64,000 nucleotides of DNA from Mycolicibacterium flavescens (GTDB lineage Bacteria; Actinomycetota; Actinomycetes; Mycobacteriales; Mycobacteriaceae): NCBI RefSeq assembly GCF_001722335.1, contig NZ_MIHA01000001.1, forward strand, positions 434,001-498,000. The letters are read 5' to 3'. Positions 44,075-54,705 of this stretch are shown in pieces. Each line of letters opens with the position of its first letter. The first letter of the stretch is position 1. The position numbers and the translations under genes were made by a program. Under the pieces are notes generated by a model. The model did no database searches and was not told the origin of the DNA. It saw only the letters and a program-made list of their open reading frames with translations.

Positions 44075-44991
44075 CCGTTGCCGACGACCTGACCGGACCG
44101 CTGCAGGGCACGACGCTGGAGAAGTCGGTGCTCACGTCGCTGGACAGCCTCGAGAGTGCGCTGTCGCTGGAGCGGCTGGATGAGAACCGGTTTCGGGCGG
44201 GCAACGAGCGCGACCGGTTCGGCCGGATCTTCGGCGGCCAGGTGCTCGCGCAGGCGTTGTACGCCGCCACCTGCACCGTCGCCGAGCACGCGCCGCACTC
44301 GCTGCACGCCTACTTCGTGCAGACCGGCGACACCGACATTCCGGTCGACATCGCCGTCGACGTCGTGCGCGACGGCCGCTCGATGGCGACCCGTCAGGTC
44401 ACCGTCACACAGGGCGAGCGCACGCTGTTGACCGCGTTGGCGTCGTTCCACAGCAACCCGACGGAACCAGAACTCAAGCACCCGCGCCCCGACGTCGTCG
44501 CGCCCGAGCAGATGCCGCTGCTGCAGCACTGGGTGGCCCAGGCGCCGCCGAACCTGCAGCAGAAGGCGCAGGGCTGGGCCGATGTCCCCCCGGCGGTGGA
44601 GATGCGGATCGCGGAACCGACGATCTTCATGGGTGGCCGGCAGACGGCGACGGCACGACCGCATTGGATGCGGTTGCCGCGTCCGGTGGGCGACGACCCG
44701 GCGCTGCACAGCGCACTGCTCGCCTACGCCAGCGACTACCTGATGCTCGACACGGCGGTGCGCAATCATCCGGAACCGGTCGACTACGGGTCGATCGCGG
44801 CCGTCAGCCTCGACCACAGCCTGTGGCTGCACCGTCCCGTCCGCTTCGACCGGTGGCATCTGCACACCCAGGAGACGGTGGCCGTCAACGGTCACCGCGC
44901 GCTGATCCGCGGCGTCATCTACGACATCGACGGCCACGCCGTGGCCAGCACCTCGCAGGAGGTTCTGCTGCGGCCGGTCGCGGATCCGTAG
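44071..44991 (+). CDS. tesB: Acyl-CoA thioesterase II (TesB type)
   Basis: 306 aa, double hot-dog fold. N-terminal motif RFRAGNERDRFGRIFGGQVLAQAL (read as two spans) with GGQVLAQA as family signature; VQTGDTDIPVDIAVDVVRDGR; second hot dog with LDHSLWLHRPVRFDRWHLH, containing the Asp-Thr/Ser-Gln type active-site region. Hydrolyses medium- and long-chain acyl-CoA. GTG start overlapping the VOC gene stop. Confidence 0.9.
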   Translation: MTVADDLTGPLQGTTLEKSVLTSLDSLESALSLERLDENRFRAGNERDRFGRIFGGQVLAQALYAATCTVAEHAPHSLHAYFVQTGDTDIPVDIAVDVVRDGRSMATRQVTVTQGERTLLTALASFHSNPTEPELKHPRPDVVAPEQMPLLQHWVAQAPPNLQQKAQGWADVPPAVEMRIAEPTIFMGGRQTATARPHWMRLPRPVGDDPALHSALLAYASDYLMLDTAVRNHPEPVDYGSIAAVSLDHSLWLHRPVRFDRWHLHTQETVAVNGHRALIRGVIYDIDGHAVASTSQEVLLRPVADP

Positions 44992-44994
44992 CCT

Positions 44995-45774
44995 CTACTG
45001 CGCGAGGTAACCGCCGTCGACGGGCAGCACGGCGCCGGTGATGAAAGAGGCGTCGTCGGACGCGAGAAAGGCGATGGCGCTGGCGACTTCGGCCGGTTCG
45101 CCGAGCCGGCCCATCGGGTGCATGCTCTCGATCGCCGCCAGATATTCCGAGCCGCCCGGTTCGTCCGGGAGCTGCTTGACCCGTTCGGTTCGAATGGTGC
45201 CCGGGGCGACGGCGTTGACTCTGATCCCGCGGTCGGCCCACTCGACCGCGAGGTGCTTGGTCATACCGGTGGCGATGAACTTGGCGGGCCCGTACGCCGC
45301 CTGCCGCTTCTGCCCGGCCAGCCCGGAGATCGAGGACAGGCAGACGATGGCGCCCCCTCCGGTCGCCAGCATCGCCTCGATCGCGAACTTGCAGGTCAGG
45401 AACATGCCGCGGCCGTCGATCGCGACGACTTCGTCCCAGTCGGCGGCCGAGACCTCCATCACGTCGCCGAGCGGGATGATCCCGGCGTTGGCGACCAGTA
45501 CGTCGAGCCGTCCGTAGCGGTCGGTCGCGGCGGTGATCATCCGGTTTGCGTCAGCCTCGACCGAGACGTCGCCGATGACGGTCGCTATCTCCGCGCCGGT
45601 CTCGCGGAGTTCGTCGGCGAGCTTGCGCAGCGGGTCGCCCTGGTTGTCGGTCACGATCAGGCGTGCACCTTCGCGGGCGAACTGCACGGCCGTCGCGCGG
45701 CCGATACCGAACGCCGCGCCGGTGATCACGGCGGACTTGCCGTGGAGACGTCCCGTTGCCCCTGCCGTCGACAT
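44995..45774 (-). CDS. SDR family oxidoreductase
   Basis: 259 aa. TGAAFGIGRATA cofactor motif, Asp at the end of strand 2 (VTDNQGD; NAD preference), VANAGI, Ser in SSISG, Y-G-P-A-K, and C-terminal FITGAVLPVDGGYLAQ. FabG-like family; a dehydrogenase or ketoreductase of unknown substrate. A perfect 9-bp-arm palindrome covers its promoter region, so it is probably under a dedicated repressor. The gene ends 3 bp from the convergent thioesterase gene. Confidence 0.88.
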   Translation of the reverse strand: MSTAGATGRLHGKSAVITGAAFGIGRATAVQFAREGARLIVTDNQGDPLRKLADELRETGAEIATVIGDVSVEADANRMITAATDRYGRLDVLVANAGIIPLGDVMEVSAADWDEVVAIDGRGMFLTCKFAIEAMLATGGGAIVCLSSISGLAGQKRQAAYGPAKFIATGMTKHLAVEWADRGIRVNAVAPGTIRTERVKQLPDEPGGSEYLAAIESMHPMGRLGEPAEVASAIAFLASDDASFITGAVLPVDGGYLAQ

Positions 45775-45792
45775 ATGGCCGCCCCCTTCGTG

Positions 45793-45815
45793 GTCGGCAC
45801 AGCTTATGTGCCGAC
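45793..45815. promoter_or_regulatory. Palindromic operator over the SDR promoter
   Basis: Perfect arms GTCGGCACA and TGTGCCGAC around GCTTA, 19-41 bp upstream of the SDR start. On the minus strand TAAGCT inside it fits a -10 hexamer, so binding would block transcription. The regulator is not adjacent. Confidence 0.6.
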
Positions 45816-45864
45816 GCGCGGGGTTCCCGGTGAAACGCCGAGGTTGTCCGAGGGCACGACGAGA

Positions 45865-45893
45865 ACTGGCCAGGGCGTGTCGCCCTGGCCAGT
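45865..45893 (-). terminator. Terminator of ssrA
   Basis: Perfect 13-bp stem, arms ACTGGCCAGGGCG and CGCCCTGGCCAGT, 3-nt loop, 9 bp beyond the tmRNA 3' end. Confidence 0.8.
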
Positions 45894-45901
45894 GTCATAT
45901 C

Positions 45902-46269
45902 GGTGGAGCTGCCGGGAATTGAACCCGGGTCCTACGGCGTTCCCTCAAGGCTTCTCCGTGCGCAGTTCGCTATGTCTCTACTCGGATCTCCTGATCACGC
46001 GAACGAGTCAGGATGACGATCCCAGTCGCTGTTCGATGTCCCCACAAATCCCGCGACCGGACTCGTGGGTGGGTCCCTCTAGCTGATGCCAGGATCCGGG
46101 CCGAGGGCGCTCCCGGGCTGACAGACCAGCCGTCGCTTAGGCAGCGAGGGCGTAGTCGCGCTGATTGGAATCGGCGCTTAATTGGTTGCAACGACGCTTA
46201 CGGTGGTCTCTTGCCTGCACCGGCACGCTTCCCTTGATTCGACGCTCGAAGTCGAAACCGTTCAGCCCC
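45902..46269 (-). ncRNA. ssrA: Transfer-messenger RNA (tmRNA)
   Basis: 368 nt, read on the minus strand. The 5' end GGGGCTGAACGGTTTCGACT is the standard tmRNA acceptor and D-loop-like start; the 3' end has the T-arm GGGTTCAATTCCCGGC and acceptor CAGCTCC. The resume frame, on the complement of 46136-46172, encodes ADSNQRDYALAA then TAA, one residue from the M. tuberculosis tag. Rescues stalled ribosomes with SmpB, encoded 2 kb away on the same strand. The base after ACC is G, so the terminal A of CCA is not encoded. Confidence 0.97.
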
Positions 46270-46292
46270 TTGTTCAGTTGTCGAAACAACAC

Positions 46293-46322
46293 CCTGCCGA
46301 AGCGGCAGGACTATTCATGATA
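46293..46322 (-). promoter_or_regulatory. ssrA promoter -10 and 5' leader hairpin
   Basis: TATCAT on the minus strand (46322-46317) fits TANNNT and would start a precursor about 40 nt upstream of the mature tmRNA 5' end. A 7-bp hairpin (arms CCTGCCG/CGGCAGG, 46293-46309) lies in the leader, which RNase P would remove. Confidence 0.45.
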
Positions 46323-46450
46323 CGCGTCCTACAACGAATCGCTCCAGCGGATTAATCCCGCGGCCACGCTGAGCCGCGGCGAGTGTGAACACAGGGCGAA
46401 AAACCGGGCGCGTTTCCGCCGTGGTTTCACAGTCGGCGACCGGCAGGTCA

Positions 46451-47284
46451 TCAGATCACGTAGTTGAGCCGCTCGACGACGCGCCTGGCGACGGCGCTGT
46501 CTCCGCCGTAGGTGATCGCGTCGTGGTCCAGCGGTTGCCGTCCCCCGGCCAACCGGGCGAACAGCAGTGCGTCGAGCGTGATCGTCGCCGTCATGTCGGC
46601 ATCCCCGAAGTCGTCGACCACCGAACCTCGGCCCGCGTCGACCGCGACGTTGATGGTCCGGCCGAGCGGGCCGGTCAGCACGATGGACACCCTTGACCCG
46701 TCCGGGGCCCCGCCCAGTTTGCCCACCACGAAGCCCATGCTGGTGGCCATCTCATCGAGTGCGAAATCCGGCCCGACGCCGGTCGCGTCGGTCGCCGGTC
46801 GGTCCACGGCGTCACGGATGTCGTGCTCGTGCAACCAGCAGTCGAAGATGCGCACCCGCATGAACCGGCCGTACGTGTCCGGGCCCGCCGGCGTCGCGCT
46901 GACGGTGTTCCACTCGTCGTCCGACATCGCTGCCAACGCACGGCGGCGTTCGGCGGTGACGCTGCGGAATCTGTTCAGCAACTCACCGGCCGAAAGGGAT
47001 CGCAGCGTGCGGACCCACCGCTCGTTGAGCACGCCGATGTCATTGCGGACGTGTTCGAGCGTCGACACGTCGATGTCGGCCTCCGGTGTGCCGACCCCCA
47101 GCAGCATCGACTCGGTGCCGACGACGTGCGCCACCACGTCACGCACCGACCAGCCGGGCAGGGCCGTCGACGTCTGCCAGTCGGCGTCGGCGAGTCCGCC
47201 GAGGACGTCGTCGATGCTCTCCCACTCCGCGAACAGGGCGTTGAGTACCGCGGTTTTGTCGAGAACAGTCACGGGCCGGGCCAC
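46451..47284 (-). CDS. Maleylpyruvate isomerase / mycothiol-dependent (DinB-like) family protein
   Basis: 277 aa. N-terminal four-helix metal-binding domain with DWQTSTALPGWSVRDVVAHV (His as ligand), then RIFDCWLHEHDIRDAVDRP, whose H and D complete the metal site; a C-terminal SCP2-like domain (VSIVLTGPLGRTINVAVDAG) follows. This is the mycothiol-dependent maleylpyruvate isomerase layout common in actinobacteria. GTG 47284 is the first in-frame start; a GTG a few codons in is possible. Substrate unknown. Confidence 0.83.
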   Translation of the reverse strand: MARPVTVLDKTAVLNALFAEWESIDDVLGGLADADWQTSTALPGWSVRDVVAHVVGTESMLLGVGTPEADIDVSTLEHVRNDIGVLNERWVRTLRSLSAGELLNRFRSVTAERRRALAAMSDDEWNTVSATPAGPDTYGRFMRVRIFDCWLHEHDIRDAVDRPATDATGVGPDFALDEMATSMGFVVGKLGGAPDGSRVSIVLTGPLGRTINVAVDAGRGSVVDDFGDADMTATITLDALLFARLAGGRQPLDHDAITYGGDSAVARRVVERLNYVI

Positions 47285-47314
47285 GAGCTGATGTTAGAGG
47301 GCGCTTCCCGCGCC

Positions 47315-48160
47315 TCAACCGGAGGCGATCATCGCCACCGCGGCCAGCGCCAGCACCATGCCGAGCGCCTGCCAGCGCGACACCCGTTCGCGCAGCACGA
47401 CGATCGCCAACAACACCGTCGCCGCCGGATACAGCGACATCAGGACTCCGGCCAGCGACAGCAGCGACGCCTGCAGCGCCAACAGCATCGCGATGTTCGC
47501 GCCGACGTCGAGGAACGCCGCGAACACGGCCAGCTTCAGCGGGGTGCCGCTCGGCGGGCGCAGGTTGCGGCTCAGCAGCGCGATGACGACCACCAGCGTC
47601 GTCGCCGACATGCGCGCGAACACCAGCGGCCACAGCTTCGCCTCCACCGGCGCCTGGTCGATCAGCACGAAGTTCATGCCGAACGCCACGCCGGACCCGA
47701 CCGTCAACCACGCCACCGTCGGGGTGAACCGGTGCGCGACCGAATCCTCGTCGGTGGTATCCCGGCTGACCAGCACCACCGCCACGAGCGCCACCACCAC
47801 GCCGATGCCGGCGACAAGCCCGGGCCGCTCCCCCAGCGCCAGGCCCAAACCCACCGGGATCGCGGCCACCAGGATCGCGGTCAGCGGCGAGACCACCGAG
47901 ATCGGTCCCGACCCGAGCGCCGCGTAGAACCACCACACGCCGAACGCCTGCGACACCCCGCACAGCACGCCCCACACCACCGCGCCCTCGGAGATGTCGC
48001 CGCCGACCACCGTCGCGATGATGGCGAGCAGCACCATCGCGATCGGATACGACACGAGCACGACCCGCAGCGCGGCGACCCGCCGGGACGCCAGCCCACC
48101 GACGAAGTCGCTGATCCCGTAGCCCAGGGCCGAGGCCAGCGCCAGGGCGATTCCGATCAG
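47315..48160 (-). CDS. EamA (DMT superfamily) transporter with probable CTG start
   Basis: 281 aa if started at CTG 48160. Ten predicted helices in two EamA repeats. The frame is open and codes for a normal first helix ([21 protein letters not shown]) upstream of the first GTG (48061), but no ATG, GTG or TTG exists there. CTG 48160 overlaps the smpB stop as CTGA, copying the ATGA/GTGA junctions elsewhere in the window, with AAGG 7 bases upstream. Likely a small-metabolite exporter. A start at 48061 would delete helix 1. Confidence 0.8.
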   Translation of the reverse strand: MIGIALALASALGYGISDFVGGLASRRVAALRVVLVSYPIAMVLLAIIATVVGGDISEGAVVWGVLCGVSQAFGVWWFYAALGSGPISVVSPLTAILVAAIPVGLGLALGERPGLVAGIGVVVALVAVVLVSRDTTDEDSVAHRFTPTVAWLTVGSGVAFGMNFVLIDQAPVEAKLWPLVFARMSATTLVVVIALLSRNLRPPSGTPLKLAVFAAFLDVGANIAMLLALQASLLSLAGVLMSLYPAATVLLAIVVLRERVSRWQALGMVLALAAVAMIASG

Positions 48161-48657
48161 GTCATGCCTTTGGCACGCCGACCCAGTTCGCGGGTGATCT
48201 CGCGTTCGGCGTCGCGGCGTGCCAGGTCCTGGCGTTTGTCGCGGGCCTCTTTACCGCGCGCCAACGCCAGTTCGACCTTGACTTTTCCGTCGGTGAAGTA
48301 CATCGACAGCGGCACCAACGTCAGGTTGCCGTCGCGGATCCGCCCGATCAGCTGATCGATCTGCTTGCGGTGCAACAACAGTTTGCGGTTGCGCCGCGGC
48401 GCGTGGTTGGTCCACGTGCCATGGTGATACTCCGGGATGTGCACGTTGCGCAGCCACACCTCGCCGTCGTCGACGGTGGCGAACGCGTCGGCCAGCGAAG
48501 CCTGTCCGTCGCGCAGGCTCTTGACCTCGGTGCCGACCAACTGCACGCCGGCCTCGTAGGTCTCCAGGATCGAATAGTTGTGCCGGGCCTTGCGATTCGT
48601 CGCGATGACCTTGTTGTTGCTGGACCGCGTCGGGTCCGCCTTCTTGGATTTGGCCAT
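48157..48657 (-). CDS. smpB: SsrA-binding protein
   Basis: 166 aa. Conserved core [81 protein letters not shown], and the basic C-terminal tail [14 protein letters not shown]. Binds the tRNA-like part of tmRNA and positions it in the ribosomal A site for trans-translation. Same strand as ssrA; 4 bp after ftsX. Its stop overlaps the presumed CTG start of the EamA gene. Confidence 0.97.
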   Translation of the reverse strand: MAKSKKADPTRSSNNKVIATNRKARHNYSILETYEAGVQLVGTEVKSLRDGQASLADAFATVDDGEVWLRNVHIPEYHHGTWTNHAPRRNRKLLLHRKQIDQLIGRIRDGNLTLVPLSMYFTDGKVKVELALARGKEARDKRQDLARRDAEREITRELGRRAKGMT

Positions 48658-48661
48658 GCGG

Positions 48662-49557
48662 CTACCTTCGTATGTAGAGCCGCAGGGTGACGTAGGCCGT
48701 GATGCCCGACATCGCCAGACCGAGGAACAGCATCAGCGGGGCGCTGAAGTACAGCACGTCGGCGTAGTCGACCTTGGCAATCAGATTCGCTTGGTAGAAC
48801 TGGTTGAGCGCGTTCTCCAGGAACAGCGCCCGCACCAGGATCAGGCCCACGATCGCGATCACCACACCGATCAGCGCGGCCAGCATCGCCTCGACCAGGA
48901 ACGGCAACTGCGTGTACCAGCGGCTTGCCCCGACCAGCCGCATGATGCCGATCTCGGTTCGCCGCGTGTACGCGGCGACTTGAACCATGTTGGCTATCAA
49001 CAACACCGCGCCGATGGCCTGGACCAGCGCGACCGCGAACGCGGCGTTGCTGATCCCGTCGAGCACCGCGAACAACCGGTCGATCAGGTCCTTCTGGTTC
49101 AGCACGTTCAACACGCCGGGTTGACCGACCATCGCCTCGTCGAAATCCGCGTGCTGCTCGGGGTTTTCGAGTTTGACGATGAACGACGCCGGGAACGCCT
49201 CGCGGCCCGCGACGTCCTTGTACTGCGGGAACTTCGTGATCGCGTCGTCGTAGGCCTCGTCGCGGTTGAGGAAGCGCACCGAACGGACGTCGTCGCGTTC
49301 CTCGATCTGCTGGCGCAGCGCCTTGCACGGGTCGGCGTCACACGACGGGTCGTTGGCCGACACGTCGTTGGTCAGGAAGACCTGGCTCTCCACGCGGTCG
49401 AGATAGATGTTGCGCGACTGGTCGGCCAGCCGGATCACCAGCAGGCCGCCGCCGAACAGTCCGATCGAGATCGCGGTGGTCAGGATCATCGCGACCGTCA
49501 TCGTGACGTTGCGACGAAACCCGGTGAGAACCTCGTTGATGAGGAAGCCGAAGCGCA

Positions 49558-49558
<1 letters not shown>
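48662..49558 (-). CDS. ftsX: Cell division ABC transporter permease FtsX
   Basis: 298 aa. N-terminal TM ([20 protein letters not shown]), a large extracytoplasmic domain about 45-170 with a Cys pair (DPSCDADPC), then three TMs ([55 protein letters not shown]). With FtsE it activates a peptidoglycan hydrolase (RipC in mycobacteria) at the septum. Start GTG shares one base with the ftsE stop (TAGTG). Confidence 0.96.
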
Positions 49559-50247
<689 letters not shown>

Positions 50248-50282
50248 CACGGGTCGCCAGTGTAGCCGGGCGCGGCCGCCGC

Positions 50283-50738
50283 CTAGCCCGGCGCAGTGGT
50301 GGCGGGCGACTCCGGCGGGAACAGCTGCGGCAGCCCCGGGAACGGCGCCGGCTCGGTGGTCGCAGGTTCCGATCCCGGCGCGATGGTCTGAGTGGTCGGC
50401 GTCCGCGGCCCCAGACCGTCCGGGTCGATGACCGTGGTCGTCGGGCTGGGTTCGGTGGTCGTCGGCTCGGTGGTGGTGGTCGTCGTCGTGGTGGTGGGCG
50501 GCGTCGTCGTGGTGGTGTACTCGGGCTCCTTTGGCCGACGCACGTTGGTCCGCGGCACCCAGGTGTAGTTCGGGTCCGGGACGAAACCGGGCGGCACCAC
50601 CGCGGGCGTCGGCGGCGGCGGTGCGGCCGGCTGCGGTTCGACGGTCTGGTTGACCCAGAACAGCGCGATGAACGCGACGATGAGCACGATCGTCGAGACC
50701 CGCATCCGGCCCAGGCGCGCCTTGAGCCAGCCCCTCAC
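50283..50738 (-). CDS. Membrane-anchored Pro/Thr-rich protein of the prfB-ftsE block
   Basis: 151 aa, GTG start overlapping the mscS stop (GTGA). One TM helix ([15 protein letters not shown]) near residue 15-29, then an extracytoplasmic low-complexity tail with a long run of threonines (TTTTTTTTT) and Pro. Such tails are often O-mannosylated in mycobacteria. The M. tuberculosis counterpart (Rv3103c position) is also Pro-rich. Position between mscS and ftsE suggests a cell-envelope role; function unknown. Confidence 0.85.
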   Translation of the reverse strand: MRGWLKARLGRMRVSTIVLIVAFIALFWVNQTVEPQPAAPPPPTPAVVPPGFVPDPNYTWVPRTNVRRPKEPEYTTTTTPPTTTTTTTTTEPTTTEPSPTTTVIDPDGLGPRTPTTQTIAPGSEPATTEPAPFPGLPQLFPPESPATTAPG

Positions 50739-51712
50739 TTCTTCGGCTCCGAGGGGTCTTGCGGTCTGGCCTCACTGCTCACGGTCGCCGACGAATGCGG
50801 CATGGCCTCCACCATCGGGGTGGCCCCGTCGGCCGGCGAGTTGATCCCGGCGCCGCGCAGCGCCGCGATCACCAGCACGCGGATGCGGCGGCCGACCTCG
50901 AACTGCTTACCCGGCAGCGTGCGGGCGACCATCCGCAGATTGACGCTGTCGATCCCGATGCTCTCCACACCCATCAGCTGGGGCGTGTCGAGCATCAGCG
51001 CGTTGAGATGCGGGTCCGCGTTCGCCTTGTCGGCGACGCCCTGGAGCAGGTCGTTGACGATGTTCAGGTCCGCCGACGTCGGCACCGGAATGTCGATGAC
51101 GGCGCGCGCCCAGTCCTTCGACAGGTTCAGCGACCGGACGATGTTGCCGTTGGGGATGGTGTACATCTCGCCTTCGGCGGTGCGCAGCTTGGTCACCCGC
51201 AACGTCACCTCTTCGACCGTTCCGAGCGACTCCTCGGGTGCACCGATCATGCTGAGCTGCACCAGGTCGCCGAATCCGTACTGCCGTTCGCTGATGATGA
51301 AGAAGCCCGCCAGCAGGTCCTGCACCAATTTCTGGGCGCCGAAGCCCAGCGCCGCGCCGAGCACGGCGGCCGGCGCCACCAGCGATCCGATCGGGATGGC
51401 GAGCACGTCGGTGATCTGGACCGCGACCACGATGAACAGCAGGGCCACCGACACCCACGAGATCACCGAGGCGACGGCCTGCTGGTGCTTGGCGCTCTCC
51501 GTGCGCACCAGTTGGTCGCTCGTCTGGTACTCGGCGTCGATGCGGGTGACGACTCGGCGGGCCAGCCAGGTGATGAACCGTGCCGCCAGCAGCGCGCCGA
51601 TCAGCAGCAGCGCGATCTCCACGCCGCGCTCGAGGATCCACACCCCGATGTCGCTGGACCAGAAGCCCCGCCAGACGTCGGCGAAACCGGCTGCGTAGAC
51701 GGTTTCAGTCAT
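50735..51712 (-). CDS. MscS-family mechanosensitive channel
   Basis: 325 aa. Three TMs: about 25-45 ([20 protein letters not shown]), 80-100 and 105-130 with the pore helix [20 protein letters not shown], containing the Gly/Ala packing typical of MscS TM3. The beta domain follows ([46 protein letters not shown]). Releases solutes on hypo-osmotic shock. Located 3 bp after prfB, as Rv3104c in M. tuberculosis. Confidence 0.92.
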   Translation of the reverse strand: MTETVYAAGFADVWRGFWSSDIGVWILERGVEIALLLIGALLAARFITWLARRVVTRIDAEYQTSDQLVRTESAKHQQAVASVISWVSVALLFIVVAVQITDVLAIPIGSLVAPAAVLGAALGFGAQKLVQDLLAGFFIISERQYGFGDLVQLSMIGAPEESLGTVEEVTLRVTKLRTAEGEMYTIPNGNIVRSLNLSKDWARAVIDIPVPTSADLNIVNDLLQGVADKANADPHLNALMLDTPQLMGVESIGIDSVNLRMVARTLPGKQFEVGRRIRVLVIAALRGAGINSPADGATPMVEAMPHSSATVSSEARPQDPSEPKK

Positions 51713-51715
51713 CGG

Positions 51716-52822
51716 CTACTCAACACTCTGGCTCTGGCGCCAACGGATCCCGGCCTCCAGGAAGCCGTCGATGTCCCCGTCGAGCACGGCGGCCGGGTTG
51801 CCGACCTCGTACTCGGTGCGCAGATCCTTGACCATCTGGTACGGGTGCAGCACGTAGGAGCGCATCTGGTTGCCCCACGAACTGCCGCCGTCGCCCTTGA
51901 GCGCGTCCATCTCGGCGCGCTCCTCCAACCGCTTGCGCTCCAACAGTTTTGCCTGCAGCACGCGCATCGCCGACACCTTGTTCTGCAGCTGCGACTTCTC
52001 GTTCTGGCAGGTCACCACGATCCCGGTGGGGATGTGGGTGAGCCGGACCGCGGAGTCGGTGGTGTTGACCGACTGGCCGCCGGGCCCGCTGGAGCGGTAC
52101 ACGTCGACGCGCACGTCGCTTTCCGGGATCTCGATGTGGTCGGTGGTGTCGACCACCGGCAGCACCTCGACGTCGGCGAACGACGTCTGGCGGCGGCTCT
52201 GGTTGTCGAACGGGCTGATCCGCACCAGCCGGTGGGTGCCCTGCTCGACCGACAGCGTGCCGTACGCGAACGGGGCGTGCACCGCGAACGTCGCGCTCTT
52301 GATGCCCGCCTCCTCGGCGTAGGAGGTGTCGAACACCTCGACCGGGTAGTCGTGCTTCTCGGCCCAGCGGATGTACATCCGCATCAGCATCTCGGCCCAG
52401 TCCGCGGCGTCCACCCCGCCGGCGCCCGACCGGATGGTGACGACGGCCTCGCGCTCGTCGTACTCGCCGGACAGCAGCGTGCGCACCTCCATCGCCTCGA
52501 TGTCCTCGCGCAGCTTGCCCCGCTCGGCGTCGGCTTCGGCGAGTTCCTCCTCGCCACCGTCCTCGGCGGCCAGCTCGTACATCACCGGCAGGTCGTCGAG
52601 ACGCTGCCGCAGTCCCTCGACCCGGCGCAGCTCGTTCTGCGCGTGCGACAGGTCGCTGGTCACCTTCTGCGCGCGCGTCTGGTCGTCCCACAGGTTGGGG
52701 TCAGACGCTTCGTGCTCGAGCTTTTCGATCCGGCTGCGAAGACCCTCGATGTCGAGCACCCGCTCCACCGTCGTCAGGGTGGAGTCGAGGGCGGCGAGGT
52801 CGGCTTGACGATCAGGATCCAC
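51716..52822 (-). CDS. prfB: Peptide chain release factor 2
   Basis: 368 aa. Codon-reading tripeptide S-P-F (203-205) and catalytic G-G-Q (248-250 in [15 protein letters not shown]). The N-terminal coiled coil is complete and the frame is continuous: no in-frame UGA frameshift site occurs near codon 25, unlike E. coli prfB, as expected in actinobacteria. Recognises UGA and UAA. Divergent from fprA. Confidence 0.97.
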   Translation of the reverse strand: MDPDRQADLAALDSTLTTVERVLDIEGLRSRIEKLEHEASDPNLWDDQTRAQKVTSDLSHAQNELRRVEGLRQRLDDLPVMYELAAEDGGEEELAEADAERGKLREDIEAMEVRTLLSGEYDEREAVVTIRSGAGGVDAADWAEMLMRMYIRWAEKHDYPVEVFDTSYAEEAGIKSATFAVHAPFAYGTLSVEQGTHRLVRISPFDNQSRRQTSFADVEVLPVVDTTDHIEIPESDVRVDVYRSSGPGGQSVNTTDSAVRLTHIPTGIVVTCQNEKSQLQNKVSAMRVLQAKLLERKRLEERAEMDALKGDGGSSWGNQMRSYVLHPYQMVKDLRTEYEVGNPAAVLDGDIDGFLEAGIRWRQSQSVE

Positions 52823-52975
52823 GGGAGTTCAGGTTACCCGGGGCGACACCACGCCGGTTCTCGCTGACAAGCCGCAACGAAGCGGGGAACCGATCTAGCA
52901 TCGGGTGGGTAACCAGCCCGGGCCGCGACGCGACAGCCCCCTTGCGCGCGACCGGGCAGCGACAGAAGGCTGTAA

Positions 52976-54340
52976 ATGCGCCCATACCATGTGGCGATCG
53001 TCGGCTCAGGACCCTCGGGTTATTTCGCCGCGTCGTCGTTGCTCAAGTTCGCCGACACCGCTGACGACATCGACGTGCGCGTCGACATGATCGAGATGCT
53101 GCCCACCCCGTGGGGCCTGGTGCGGTCCGGTGTGGCCCCCGACCATCCGAAGATCAAGTCGATCAGCGCGCAGTTCGAGAAGACCGCGCTCGACCCCCGG
53201 TTCCGGTTCTTCGGCAACGTCGAGGTCGGCCAGCACGTGCACCCCGCCGAGCTGGCCGAGCGCTATCACGCGGTGATCTACGCCGTCGGCGCGCAGTCGG
53301 ACCGGTCGCTGGGCATCCCCGGCGAGGACCTGCCGGGCAGCGTCGCCGCGGTCGACTTCGTCGGCTGGTACAACGCCCACCCGCACTTCGCGGAGAGCGC
53401 ACCCGACATCACCAACGGTCGCGCCGTGGTGATCGGCAACGGCAACGTCGCGCTCGACGTGGCCCGGATCCTGGTCACCGACCCCGACGCGCTGGCCGCG
53501 ACCGACATCGCCGACCACGCGCTGGAGTCGCTGCACGACCGCGGTGTCGAGGAGGTTCTCGTCATCGGCAGGCGCGGCCCGCTGCAGGCCCCGTTCACCA
53601 CGCTCGAGCTGCGCGAGCTCGGCCAGCTCGAGGGTCTGGGCGACGTCGACATCATGGTCGAGCCGGACGCCTTCGCCGGGATCACCGACGCGGACCTCGA
53701 CGCGGCGGGCAAGACCGTCCGCAACAACGTCAAGGTGTTGCGCGGGTACGCCGACACCACCCCGAAGAACGCCAAGCGCCGCATCGTGTTCCGGTTCTGC
53801 ACCTCACCGATCGAGATCAAGGGCGAGGGCCGCGTCGAGTCGATCGTGCTGGGCCGCAACGAGCTGGTCGAGGAGAACGGGCGCGTCGTCGCCCGGGACA
53901 CCGGCGAGCGTGAGGAGGTGCCCGCGCAGCTGGTGGTGCGCGCGGTCGGGTACCGCGGGGTGCCGACTCCGGGCCTGCCGTTCGACGAGCGCAGCGGCAC
54001 CATCCCGCACACCGCAGGGCGCGTCGAGGGCCGTCGCAACGAGTACGTCGTCGGCTGGATCAAGCGCGGTCCGACCGGGGTGATCGGCAGCAACAAGAGC
54101 GACTCGCAGGAGACCGTCGACACGCTGATCGCCGACCTGTCCGGCGGGCAGCTGGCCGATTTCGGCGACGATCACGCCGAGGCGCTGGCGCGCTGGCTGG
54201 TCGAGCGGCAGCCGAAGGTGGTCACCGACGACCACTGGCGGGTGATCGACGAGTACGAGCGCTCCGCCGGCGAACCGCACGGCCGGCCGCGGGTGAAGAT
54301 CACCAGCGTCGCCGAGCTGCTGCGCATCGGCCACGGTTGA
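52976..54340 (+). CDS. fprA: NADPH-ferredoxin reductase FprA
   Basis: 454 aa. FAD motif VAIVGSGPSGYFAA, TPWGLVRSGVAPDHPKIKS (adrenodoxin-reductase signature), NADP motif VVIGNGNVALDVARIL, and GWIKRGPTGVIGSNKSD near the C-terminus. Supplies electrons to ferredoxins serving cytochromes P450 and Rieske oxygenases, several of which occur in this window without their own reductase. ATG with AGAAGG upstream; TAGCAT at 52896-52901 fits a -10. Confidence 0.96.
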   Translation: MRPYHVAIVGSGPSGYFAASSLLKFADTADDIDVRVDMIEMLPTPWGLVRSGVAPDHPKIKSISAQFEKTALDPRFRFFGNVEVGQHVHPAELAERYHAVIYAVGAQSDRSLGIPGEDLPGSVAAVDFVGWYNAHPHFAESAPDITNGRAVVIGNGNVALDVARILVTDPDALAATDIADHALESLHDRGVEEVLVIGRRGPLQAPFTTLELRELGQLEGLGDVDIMVEPDAFAGITDADLDAAGKTVRNNVKVLRGYADTTPKNAKRRIVFRFCTSPIEIKGEGRVESIVLGRNELVEENGRVVARDTGEREEVPAQLVVRAVGYRGVPTPGLPFDERSGTIPHTAGRVEGRRNEYVVGWIKRGPTGVIGSNKSDSQETVDTLIADLSGGQLADFGDDHAEALARWLVERQPKVVTDDHWRVIDEYERSAGEPHGRPRVKITSVAELLRIGHG

Positions 54341-54682
54341 TCAAGCGGACGGCGGCGGGGGCTCCTGCGGCGCGAACCGCCAGTTGTCCGGGTTCTTCGG
54401 CGAGTAGACCACCGGGAACAGCTGTCCCATCGTCGGCCAGTTGTCGACGTCGACCTCGAGGCGCTGGTACACGACGTGTTCGTTGACGGTCGGGCCGTTA
54501 ATGACGCCGGTGACCGTCACGAACTGCGGCCCGGTGACGTCGGCCGGGCGGGGGCTGACGCCGGTGACCAGCAGTTGACCGGCCGGCCAGTCGGGTGGCG
54601 CGCCGCGGCGACGCATCAGCAGCGGCCGCGCCAGCAGAACCAGCGCGCCGACGAGCAGCAGGATCACCGCGAATTCGAACAC
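54341..54682 (-). CDS. Small membrane-anchored protein, 113 aa
   Basis: N-terminal TM ([19 protein letters not shown]) then a soluble beta-rich domain ([54 protein letters not shown]) and a Pro tail. It resembles short actinobacterial membrane proteins with an OB-like domain. Stop codon directly abuts the fprA stop (convergent). GTG start. No function can be given. Confidence 0.75.
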   Translation of the reverse strand: MFEFAVILLLVGALVLLARPLLMRRRGAPPDWPAGQLLVTGVSPRPADVTGPQFVTVTGVINGPTVNEHVVYQRLEVDVDNWPTMGQLFPVVYSPKNPDNWRFAPQEPPPPSA

Positions 54683-54705
54683 ACCGCCATGGTAGGACCT
54701 CAGGG

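Noticed and set aside
51716..52822. Possible programmed frameshift in prfB
   Set aside because: The frame is continuous from the ATG with no in-frame UGA near codon 25.
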